Position numbers and translations under genes: made by a program
Notes under the pieces: generated by a model
What the model was told of the DNA's origin: nothing
Seen by the model: only the letters and a program-made list of their open reading frames with translations
The model's database searches: none
Part shown: positions 1 through 8,900 of the stretch, piece by piece
How the letters are laid out: each line of letters starts with the position of its first letter
How positions within the stretch are numbered: position 1 is the stretch's first letter
Assembly (NCBI GenBank): GCA_006386115.1
Contig: VFIW01000049.1
Span: 1 to 64,000 of the forward strand
Origin: Globisporangium splendens
Lineage: Eukaryota; Oomycota; Peronosporomycetes; Pythiales; Pythiaceae
Reading direction: 5' to 3'
Length of the DNA stretch: 64,000 nt

Positions 1-217
1 GGACTAACGTCTTCCACGACTCGAGCTTTGCTGTGCTGGACTGGCCAGGATCGTCGCTGCCGGACATCTTGCGCCAGAGGAAGAACAACTCCTTGTAGAA
101 CCGACGTCCTCCACGCTTCTTGCGAATAGCGGAGATGTCGTACAAGCCGGGAGTCGTCCGCTGCCGCTTCGGCTCGGGCCGTTCTTCGCGCTTCACTTGG
201 TCGCTTGATCGCTTCAT
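1..217 (-). CDS. 5' part of the antisense accessory ORF of the left retroelement
   Basis: An ATG at 217 opens a frame of 72 codons without a stop to the window edge. The product starts MKRSSDQVK and resembles the protein starting at 4875 in the other element: both share MKR-SDQV, EERP, KRQ, a Pro-x-Leu-[YF]-Asp stretch, FY-E-FF-WR, and SW-T-V near residue 70. Gaps between the two fall in whole codons. The bases before the ATG are also conserved (CTTTCCAAT followed by about five bases and the ATG). This frame runs opposite to the element's gag/pol sense. Function is unknown; the basic N terminus could be a nuclear signal. Confidence 0.55.
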   Translation of the reverse strand, partial: MKRSSDQVKREERPEPKRQRTTPGLYDISAIRKKRGGRRFYKELFFLWRKMSGSDDPGQSSTAKLESWKTLV

Positions 218-293
218 GGTCAATTGGAAAGTGAGAGCGGGTGCCTCTTCCGAGAGAAGTAAAGTCCGTGATGGAACTTTAAGGGAGGGATGA

Positions 294-891
294 TGTAATG
301 GGCTAAGGCTGCCATTACATGCAAGGTGGCTCTTTGTGTGTGTCACACACCACTTTGTGGAAGTGCATTGTGGGTGCGAAGATATTCGGTGAAGCACATA
401 AAAGTGATCCCCACATGCACAGGTGACGTTCCATCGTCCTGAGAGCAATCTGTGTCTGAGTTGAGTGTTGGTCGCTCGCAATCATTGAGATTCGGCGTGA
501 TTACGCATAACAGTACTCTAGACACGTGAGTGATGGTTCCTACTTGGGAAACTGCACTGGTGATGAGACCGACGTGCCTCTGCCACCTAAAGTGTGGCGC
601 GAGCCAATCACTTTGCAGGGAATTTTCCACGGGACTTCAAGTTTCTCGAAGATCCCCTGGGTTCAACCTCAGTGTACCCAAGGTTTTATATATCAGATTC
701 ATAGGTTTTATTGTGTATGTTTAGGTTTTAGTTATAAAACCTCTAGGAGCCCTAGTGGTGTTTTACATGTAGTGTCAGGAACCATAAGCTCATTTCAATT
801 CAGTTGCATTTTTGCCAAGTTCCCCTCAAGTCTTCCTCTCAAGCGCAAGCGTGCGTGCCGTGTTTGAGGCTGTCTCGGATAGCCTCTTACA
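294..891 (+). repeat. LTR of the left retroelement (3' LTR)
   Basis: The LTR begins TGTAATGG directly after the polypurine tract and ends ...CTTACA, giving TG...CA termini, about 598 bp. Its first 28 bp form a hairpin (TGTAATGG...CCATTACA) also seen at the U3 ends of the LTRs at 4798 and 11791. The block around 530-755 is the reverse complement of the conserved centre of those LTRs, including the AAGGTTTTATATATCAG and AGGTTTTATTGTGTATG segments. U3 is diverged and lacks the palindrome array of the complete element. The base run GATAT follows at 892, where a target duplication would be. Confidence 0.75.
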
Positions 892-3172
892 GATATCAGT
901 TCGTGATAAACGAACGCGCACCAAGAAATTTACCAAACTGTCCGCTTGTGTGAAGAGCACAAACTGAACAGGTGCTCGCCTTCGAACATTTGCTTCTTTA
1001 AGCCCGCCCAATCGTCTCTGGAATTCAGAAAAGTAATTCGTTGTGCTGCGGTTCCACATATTAAGACTTGATGTGATCTATCTCAAAACCACAGCAGAAT
1101 GGATTTGCTGGTGGTAGTGGCGATGAGACTGCTGATGGAAATACGATCAGCTCTTCCTTGTATGGTTGCCCCAGAATCCTTGGTTTGAGATCCCTGAATC
1201 GAACCCGGTGTGGTCGAAATTTGAAAAAGTGAAAAACCGAAAGTTGGGAGGCTTGGGGTAATTGTCGCGTGCAAGTGCTTCTTGGGACTCGAGACATAAT
1301 CAATGAACTCGCATATTCCGCTCTGCCTTTGGGTACGTCTCAAATGGGTCGGGATTGGGGTTGGACGGATGGAATTTGCGTTCATTCATGTGTAACTCTG
1401 TATACCCCATTTCAAGGAGCCGGATGGGATCACTCCCTGTGCACGCACGTTCCCAGTTGGCATTCTCAGCTTGGCACGAGCTGTCTCGTACCTAGTGCGT
1501 GCGTGTACGGTGACCCCGTTACAGTATACGTATTGGTGCCTTTGGGAGAGGAAGGTCCAATTGTGTAATACATTTCATCTTGTATCAGTGTGCTGACAAA
1601 ATTTGCGACTCCCCGGTGCGATTAAGCTGAAAAGCAGTCTGCATTTTGTCAAAGAGTAAAGAGGCGTCCCAAAAGAAAAGAAAAAGAGAGTGCCGGGGAT
1701 GTCCGATCTGAAGCGTCTTGAGAGAAATACAGACGCACCTGGGAACTCCCCAAGAGAAAGAACCGAACTGTCCCCGATTGGAGAGGATGAGAATATCCCT
1801 CCCAGTAAACGTCCGAAGACCGAAAGGCTCCTAGTTGACACTTCCGTCCCACCCACTTGGTGGTTGACCTTGGTCTCGGGCTAAACACCCCGATTGACAA
1901 ACCGTCCCTCCAGGCACCCCGAGGTTCCCGAGAGTTTCCCAGAAATTCCCGAGGACTCCCGAGGCTCCATGAGGTTGGCGTGGCTCCTGGGTAGTGAAGG
2001 TGACACCACAGTTGAGAAGAACTATCACCCGAAAGGTCTTTGATCACAGACCGAAAAACAAAAAAAGATCACCGAGTACCTGACAGTGTATTGCGTGTGT
2101 CAGTGTGTTTCCTGATAGTCTGGAAAGCCTAGTGATTTCTCGAGTTCACTTAAGTATTGCTCAGACTCAAAAGAACTAAAGGGTACACAGTGTGAGATAT
2201 TGACCAAAGGTTCCTGAGGAGGCCCCACCCCTTGGAAGCTCTCAGAGCCTATCCGAAACGACAAGAGCAGGTAACGCGCCACCAGGGAAAGTATCAGAGT
2301 TTGTGAAGAAATTCGCATCCGCTACGTCTCATTTGCATTAGGAAATGAGACTGCAGTTGTGATGACAAGATTTGAAGAAGCCTACACCTCCCTTTGGGCA
2401 TGTTTCTTTTTGAGAGACTCTCCTCTGTGTGGTTTATATTGGGAATATCATTCACACAGAGGGGTCTCTTAATCGGATGGCCCACTGGCCCTCTCTCACA
2501 TTCATCACCCTTAGTGTATAACAGAAAATATAGCCAGAGTTGAAAATACCCAATAGCACACAGATCCCCCCCCCCTCTGTGCGCTCCCTCCGCGCTTCCT
2601 CGCAAGACCACGTGGAAGCTAGTCACGGGATCCACACCCAGTGACATATTCAGACTGGGATTGGGTTTGAGATCCAACTTACTATGTGCACAGGATCCAC
2701 GGCGCTGTCGCACCAATGCTTGCGCGTGTGGCCGTCCTACGCTGCCGGTTTGTCGAAGGGGTCGGCGTCACGTCCTTGTGAGAGACTGCGGTCGGAGTTG
2801 GAACATCTGGGGGCTTGCGGGTTTGCTGGCAAAGTGAAGACTGTATTTACAAATGTTAAAGAATGGTCCTGGTAGTCTCTTAGCGTTTCCTAAGTAGTAA
2901 CGAGCTTCACTGACAACGAAGACGCTGTGGCTTGACCAGGCTTGACAAGGTCGACGGAGATCGGCTGGGAAGCGGTTGAAGTTGGGCGGCTTACACATAT
3001 CTCGTGGCTTGGCATGTCGTAGGTTCGAATCTTTCCCGAGGAGTTCCCGGGGTTCTTTCTGAGATCCTCCAGTACCATCCGGGTACCTCGGGAGCACTTC
3101 AGGTTCTTGATGGAAGGTTATGGTCTCTCCCGAGTTCTTGATGCAGAGTGATGGTCGTCAAGGGATGGGTTG
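892..3172. other. Gene-poor repeat-derived interval
   Basis: No convincing gene was found. Open frames are short and unlike known proteins. CCCGAGG-type repeats occur around 1915-1970 and 3035-3065, and there is a C run near 2570. A single GGTTCGAATC, matching a pol III B-box/T-loop, lies at 3022-3031 but without a foldable tRNA around it. The interval is most likely degenerate transposon DNA. Confidence 0.5.
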
Positions 3173-3817
3173 TCAGCCTAACGCTTCCGCATCTTCCCAT
3201 CCTTCGGAATGATGGTTAGCCACCCTCAACTGGAAACTTTCCTGATGCTCTCGGGCACCGACCTTCATTGAGCAACTTGAGTGTCGGAGCCAGTTCCCTG
3301 GCGCATACCATAGACAGAGGAGGGGCTCCCGTGACAAGGAGATTTTGAGATTGGGCGGACTTGAGGGTAGCTCAGACTTGGGAAAATCTTGCGCTTCGCC
3401 ACACTTCTCACTTCTTGTCTTCCCTTCACGCTCGATGAAAACTCCAGGCTCAATCAAGTACTTCAACTGAACCGACACCAACTTGTCTTCGACTTCATCC
3501 TGGACATCATCTTCTTCATCCTCGTCTTCGGCTTCAAACGACGCAGCATCTGGATGACGCTTCATGTGCTTCATCAGATTGCGCGGCTTCACCATTGTAT
3601 CACAGCTTGAGCACGCGACTTGCTCCGTGTGCACCTTCGCCTTGTGATCCCTCAACGATTTGACGGACTTGAAAAAGACGAGCCTCTCGCACTCCAGACA
3701 GAAGATCTTGTTCACGCCTCCATGATGGTTCTCAGCGTGCCGCAGCATACTCCAATGCTGGGCGAAGACTTGGCTGCAGAGTGGAGCGTACACACAGGGA
3801 TGCAATGCTTGACTCAT
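3173..3817 (-). CDS. C2H2-type zinc-finger protein, orphan, between two retroelements
   Basis: From ATG 3817 the frame encodes about 214 residues. Three Cys/His units follow one another: C-x5-C with a paired HH near residues 8-32, IFCLEC...H-x4-H near 36-62, and VACSSC...H-x3-H near 67-88. An acidic stretch (EDEDEEDDVQDEVED) and a Ser/Pro-poor tail follow. The spacing is that of classical C2H2 fingers, so nucleic-acid binding is inferred. The frame stays open for 64 codons upstream of the ATG, so an upstream exon is possible. Its place between two retroelements suggests either a surviving host gene or a fragment captured by a transposon. No close family could be named. Confidence 0.45.
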   Translation of the reverse strand: MSQALHPCVYAPLCSQVFAQHWSMLRHAENHHGGVNKIFCLECERLVFFKSVKSLRDHKAKVHTEQVACSSCDTMVKPRNLMKHMKRHPDAASFEAEDEDEEDDVQDEVEDKLVSVQLKYLIEPGVFIEREGKTRSEKCGEAQDFPKSELPSSPPNLKISLSREPLLCLWYAPGNWLRHSSCSMKVGAREHQESFQLRVANHHSEGWEDAEALG

Positions 3818-4142
3818 GGTAAACTTTGGAATGACTTTGAGAATGCAGAGCAACAAAGTGCTCAATCGCAACGATCTTCTACGCCAGTCATTCTCACTCG
3901 CCACGTATGTCATAAAACGCATCTGGACGTACTTCCAATCATTTGCCTCATCTAACCAATTTCCTTCTCGCTCCTCACCAACGTATGAATACTCCACCAG
4001 TGAGATCAACTGATCGTCCCATCATACAACCGGTGTTATCATTTCGTGCAGTTTTACTGTGTTCACGGCAAGCATTCCAGTGGAAACACTCAAGTCACAT
4101 GGTTGTAAAGTACACACTCCACAATGAGTGCAATTTCAGTGA

Positions 4143-4147
4143 GTATC
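4143..4147. repeat. Target-site duplication, left copy (GTATC)
   Basis: GTATC lies directly outside the left LTR and is repeated at 11792-11796 directly outside the right LTR. A 5-bp duplication is the usual size for Ty3/gypsy integrases. Confidence 0.9.
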
Positions 4148-4798
4148 TGTAAAAGGGCGCTGTTCCAAACAGTCCCTTAAACACGGCACACACGCTTGTG
4201 CCAGAGGAAGCGTCTCCCGACTTGGAGGGAGGAAGGAAGACTTGAGGGCTTGGTGGTAAAATTGCAACTGAATTAAAAATGCTTATGGTTCCTGTCGCTA
4301 CTTGTAAATGAACCCCAAGGGCTCCTAGAGGTTTTATAACTAAAACCTAAACATACACAATAAAACCTATGAATCTGATATGTAAAACCTTGGGTACACT
4401 GAGGTTGAACCCACGAGATCTTCGAGAAGCTTGAACTTGAAGTCCCGTGGAAAATTCCCTGCAAAGTGATTGGCTACAGCCACTCACTTTAGGTGGCAGA
4501 CACACGTCGGTCTCGTCACCAGTGCAGTTTCCCAAGTAGGAACCATCACTCAGTACTTGATTAGTACATGGATGTCATCACTCTGTACTGACCAGTACAT
4601 GTGAACAACATTCTGCACTGATCAGCACAGAGAGCGCTCGTGACGTCATGGGATGACGTCGCATGTGCATGTGGGGACTGTCGTACCGTAATCCCTTTGT
4701 TGTTTGTCTCTCCACAATGCACACTGAAGGTGGTGTGTGGCACACTAGATCTGGGAACAGATCCACCTTCATGTAATGGCTAGGTATAGCCCATTACA
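4148..4798 (-). repeat. 3' LTR of the complete chromovirus
   Basis: 651 bp with TG...CA ends, direct repeat of 11138-11791. It contains the conserved block shared with the LTR at 294-891. On the U3 side it has three imperfect GTACTG..CAGTAC palindromes (about 4551-4568, 4584-4599, 4613-4630) and TGACGTCA/TGACGTCG sites at 4641 and 4654. It ends with the TGTAATGG...CCATTACA hairpin at 4772-4798. For the antisense frame at 4875 this LTR sits directly upstream. Confidence 0.95.
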
Positions 4799-4815
4799 TC
4801 ATCCCCTCCTTAAAG
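4799..4815 (-). other. Polypurine tract
   Basis: Read on the minus strand the bases before the 3' LTR are TTTAAGGAGGGGATGA, a purine-rich plus-strand priming site. The left element has the near-identical TTTAAGGGAGGGATGA before its 3' LTR. Confidence 0.85.
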
Positions 4816-4874
4816 TCACAAGTACCTTGCGTACTTTTGCAGACCTTCCGGAGCAGTTCACTTTCCAATCGGCC

Positions 4875-5942
4875 ATGAAGCGACCAAGTGACCAAGTGAA
4901 CCAAGGTGAAGAACGTCCGTTGTCCAAGCGACAGCAGATAGCTCCAGAACTCTTTGACGTTACCTCCATTCTCAACCGAGATGGAGACAAGGAGTTCTAC
5001 ATGGAACGTTTCTTCAGTTGGCGTCGGATCAACAACCGTGATCCGAACCAACCCATCGCAGCCCAGAGAGACTCATGGCGAACATTTGTTCGTCTTGAGA
5101 ACGAGAACCAAATGGAGCGTCTTCTTCGTCGCGGCAATGCTCGTGCCGAAAGAAGAACTCCTGCTGACGACAGAGCGAATCCCAGCTCTGGTCGTCGTAG
5201 TGTCGCTCCTCGCGACGCTACAAGTGGTTCTCGTAGCTGCGGACCACGTCGGGAACATCAGACTCCATCGTCTGGCGTGGTTCCCACGTGTCCGAGCTCG
5301 GTGGATATCCACGCCACCGAACTCTGTAGAAGCGTTGATGGTTCAACCGCTTCTTTCCTCGACGATGAGTCGGTCGATCCTCATGATCAACAATCGACTC
5401 AACCACCCAGCGATGCTCTCCCTGAGAGTCTAACAACGGGGGTGGGGCTGAACGCGAAAACGATTGAGCGACTCTGGAAGTGGAAGAGTGCTCATCGCGC
5501 TCAGATTGAGACACTGGAAGTTCGCGATGCGATCCTTTCGGATCGGTGCGAGTGCCTCGAGGACCAAGTGAAGGAGCAGGAGTCGCGGATCGACTCGCTG
5601 ACCTTTGGTCCCGCTCAGTACCTGGCTTTGGAGTCCCGTTTCGAGCAACGGTTCGAGCAAGTCCAGGGCGAACTTGAGCGACTCCAAAAGGCTGAGAAGG
5701 CTCGTGAATTGCACCACGAACGTCTACTGCGCTCTGTGGAAGAGGCAGGGACGACTCTTGAGGTACTCCGCAAGGAGTATAACTCGCGCCTTCTCGTGCT
5801 GGAAGCTGTGAAGGAGGAGTCCTTCGATGTGCTTCAGCGCCTTTACGCTGAGAAGAATCTCCAAAGCGATGAGCTGTTTGCTCTTCGCAATCAAGTGGAG
5901 AGTCTTCAAGATCAGCTTGATCGTTTGCGGAAGATCTCGTAG
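4875..5942 (+). CDS. Antisense accessory ORF of the chromovirus: 355-residue coiled-coil protein
   Basis: ATG 4875 opens 355 codons on the strand opposite gag/pol. The N terminus is basic (MKRPSDQVNQGEERP, KRQQ). A Ser/Pro-rich middle follows, then a long heptad-bearing region from about residue 205 to the end, rich in Glu, Arg, Gln and Leu, predicted to be a coiled coil. The first ~115 codons lie outside pol. The rest overlaps the pol C terminus, where pol itself encodes a low-complexity Pro/Ser/Arg tail and then the chromodomain, as if the antisense frame were the better conserved one. The stop falls at the boundary of the conserved integrase end (GRLKPYLP). A related frame starts at the same place in the left element. 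Antisense accessory ORFs are known in some plant gypsy elements. The role here is unknown; an HBZ-like antisense regulator is only an analogy. Confidence 0.6.
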   Translation: MKRPSDQVNQGEERPLSKRQQIAPELFDVTSILNRDGDKEFYMERFFSWRRINNRDPNQPIAAQRDSWRTFVRLENENQMERLLRRGNARAERRTPADDRANPSSGRRSVAPRDATSGSRSCGPRREHQTPSSGVVPTCPSSVDIHATELCRSVDGSTASFLDDESVDPHDQQSTQPPSDALPESLTTGVGLNAKTIERLWKWKSAHRAQIETLEVRDAILSDRCECLEDQVKEQESRIDSLTFGPAQYLALESRFEQRFEQVQGELERLQKAEKARELHHERLLRSVEEAGTTLEVLRKEYNSRLLVLEAVKEESFDVLQRLYAEKNLQSDELFALRNQVESLQDQLDRLRKIS

Positions 5943-8900
5943 GATCCGCTGATCCACTTGGAAGGTAAGGCTTTAGTCTACCCACATAAAATGTAGGGTG
6001 TAGACGCATGCGTGTAGGTATGTCTAGCGTGTAGGCATCACCATTGCATTTCACTACCCTGAACGGTCCAATGAACCTTGGCAGAAGCTTCGAACTTCCC
6101 AAGTTGGACACTGCATGTTCAGGCAGGTTCGCCGTGCTAAGTAATACAAGATCATTGATCTTATATACTTGCTTGTTCTTCCTTCCGCTCTTGTCTGCTT
6201 GCTCCTTTTGCAGATCCTGAGCCTTCGCGATTGCGTCTCGAACAAACCTCACAACGGCTTGTCTCCTCACAACAAAATCATCGACTTGCTGTTCCTCACG
6301 ACCAGTGATGTCGTTGAGGGGTTTCATCGAGTCAAAGTTGGCTTTTAACTCGGCAACAGCATTCAGGTCATACGACGACTTCGGCTTATTGCCTTTAGCC
6401 GTAGTCCCTCCCCCACTTAAGGTAGAGACCTCACCCATTATGGAAGCAGGCACTCGAGGATGAATGCCATAGTTCACATAAAATGGAGAGTGACCTGTCG
6501 AGACATACGTGGAGTTGTTCAACGCAAACTCGGCAAGAGGGAGAAACTCACTCCACTCTTTGAAAGACGTTGCGTAGCTGCGCAACACGTCTTCGAGGAC
6601 ACGATTCACTCGCTCTGTTTGACCATCCGTTTCAGGATGTGCCGCTGTTGACATGGACAACTTGGTGTCCAGAAGTCCGAACAGTGCACGCCAGAACTTG
6701 GACGTAAACCGAGTGTCACGGTCAGACACGATCTCGACTGGTAGGCCATGCAAACGGAATACGACGTCTACAAAGACCTTGGCCGTCATTTCGGCTGAGA
6801 TCTTGTCCGAAACAGGCGCAAGATGGACCATCTTGCTGAATCGGTCCACAAACACAAGGATGCCATTGCGTCCGTGTTTGTCACGCGGAAGTCCGAATAT
6901 GAAATCCATACTCACAGACTTCCAACTGTCTGATGGGACAGCCAATGAACGAAGTGGTGCCTGAGTGGAACCAGAAGGTTTCACTCGTTGGCAGATCTCG
7001 CAAGTCCTCACATACTTGCGAACCCACTTGTACATGTGTGGCCAGTAGTAATCCCGGGAAAGACTGAGAAACGTCTTCTCACGTCCGAGATGGCCACCCG
7101 AAGGACTGTCATGGTACTCATACAAGAGTCGATGACGCAGACCTTCGTCGTTGGGAACAACAACCCTTGCTGTATCCCCGTCTTCAACCGCATAGTACAA
7201 CAACCCATTGTGTACTCGGAAGCGGTGAACTCGCGACCTTGTTCGAGCAGGCAAGCTCTGCAGTGCTTTGTCCGAAGGGTCCTTGAAATACTTCAACAAG
7301 TCCTGACATGTTTCGTCAGACTTGTACCCTTCGACGATCTCTTCTCGCACTGTAGTCGTTGCTTGCACTGCGATCGCTTGAACATCTTCGCAGAGTCGAC
7401 ACGCTCCGTCCGTGTCTTCACTCTTGGTCTTCGGATCATAGTCCGGACGTCTTGAAAGCGCATCGGCTAAGATGTTCGTCTTGCCTGGCTTGTAGTGTAC
7501 AACAAAGTTGTACTCTGCAAAGAAGGAGAACCATCTCGCCATTCTTTGCGACAAGTGAGGAGTCTTTACCGCTGTACGCAGCGACGCATGATCTGTGTAG
7601 ATCGCGAAGCGCTCCTCTCCAAGCAGATACACACGGAACTTGACCAATGCATACTTCATCGCCAGAAGTTCTTTGTCATGAACTGGGTAGTTCCGTTCTG
7701 CGGGTCGGAGTTGTCGTGACTGATGCGACACAACTCGCTCATGACCCTCATCATCGTGTTGCATCAAGGCGCAACCGATGGCATAGTCGCTTGCGTCGCA
7801 AACCACATGAAAAGGCTTGTCGTGGTTTGCAATTGCCAGCACGGGAGCTTCTCGCAGACTCCTCTTTACTTCGGCAAATGCCATTTGATGGTCACTGGAC
7901 CACTCCCACTCAATGTCCTTCTTCAGGAGCTGTGTGAGGGGTTGCACCAACGCTGCATAATTGCGCGTGTACTTGTGCAAGTAGTTGGCCAGACCCAACC
8001 ATTGTCGTAGCTGTTTGACGTTCTGAGGCACAGGCCAATCGTCAATAGCTTTGACCTTCTCCGGATCGACTCGAACGCCATGCTTTCCCACAAAGCAGCC
8101 GAGAACGGGGATCTCTGGTGCAAAGAATATGCACTTCTTCAGGTTAGCGTAGAGTTTATTCTCTCGCATGACCTGAAAGACTTGACGGAGATGGTCAAGA
8201 TGAACATCAACGTCAGACTTTTCACCCGTGGTTTTACTATGAACGAAAATATCGTCAAAGTAACTCGGTGCAAACCCTCTCAATGGACGAAGTAAATTCG
8301 TGACCATCCTATTGAAAGTCGCAGGAGCGTTCTTCAAACCCTGTGGCATCACTAACCATTCCCACAGCATACCACTCGGGGTACTCACTGCGGTTAGTGG
8401 TACATCGTCTTCGCGCATTCGAATCTGATAGAACCCATCTTTCAGATCGATAGCACTGAAGACAGTGCTGCCGACCATTCCATCAAGGATCATGTCCTTG
8501 CGTGGAACCGGAGTTTGGGCTGGAATGGTAGCGTCGTTCAGCTTGTTGAAAGCGTGGACGATGCGCCAACCTCTAGTTGCCTTCTTCACACAGAAGGTTG
8601 GGCTACAATGTGGAGATTTGCTCTCTCGCACATGCCCAGCCTTGGCACGTTGCGCAAAGAACTCGTCGATCGCAACGACTTGTTCTCTTGGCGACGGCCA
8701 CTGTCTTGTGATACAATACTTCGTGCCAGGAAGTATGTCAATCTCATGACGAACGCCTCTATCGAATGGCAGTTCGTCCGGCACCTTGTCTGGGAATATG
8801 TCCTCATATTCCTTGACAAGTTCATACACGGGGTTCTTCTTGAGAGCATCCCATGACTGCTCCTCGAACCTTTCCTTCCGTGTCTTCTCATCGAACACTT

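Larger units (their letters stand above)
1..891 (+). mobile_element. 3' end of an LTR retrotransposon (Ty3/gypsy chromovirus-like), cut by the window edge
   Basis: The stretch contains, in order, an internal region (1-293), a polypurine tract (about 278-293, TTTAAGGGAGGGATGA) and an LTR (294-891). The tract-LTR junction is laid out like the junction at 4798/4799 of the complete element, but in the opposite orientation, so the element's sense strand is +. gag and pol lie left of the window and cannot be seen. The internal part carries the start of an antisense reading frame related to the one in the complete element. The LTR shares its central part with the LTRs at 4148 and 11138 but is clearly diverged elsewhere, so this is a separate lineage and not a recent copy. 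Confidence 0.75.

Noticed and set aside
1690..1884. Small + frame resembling a phosphoprotein fragment (KRPKTERL)
   Set aside because: Only 64 codons, in degenerate DNA, with no supporting context.
2950..3040. Possible tRNA or tRNA-derived SINE (GGTTCGAATC at 3022)
   Set aside because: The B-box is good, but the T stem pairs poorly and no acceptor stem or A box at the right distance was found.
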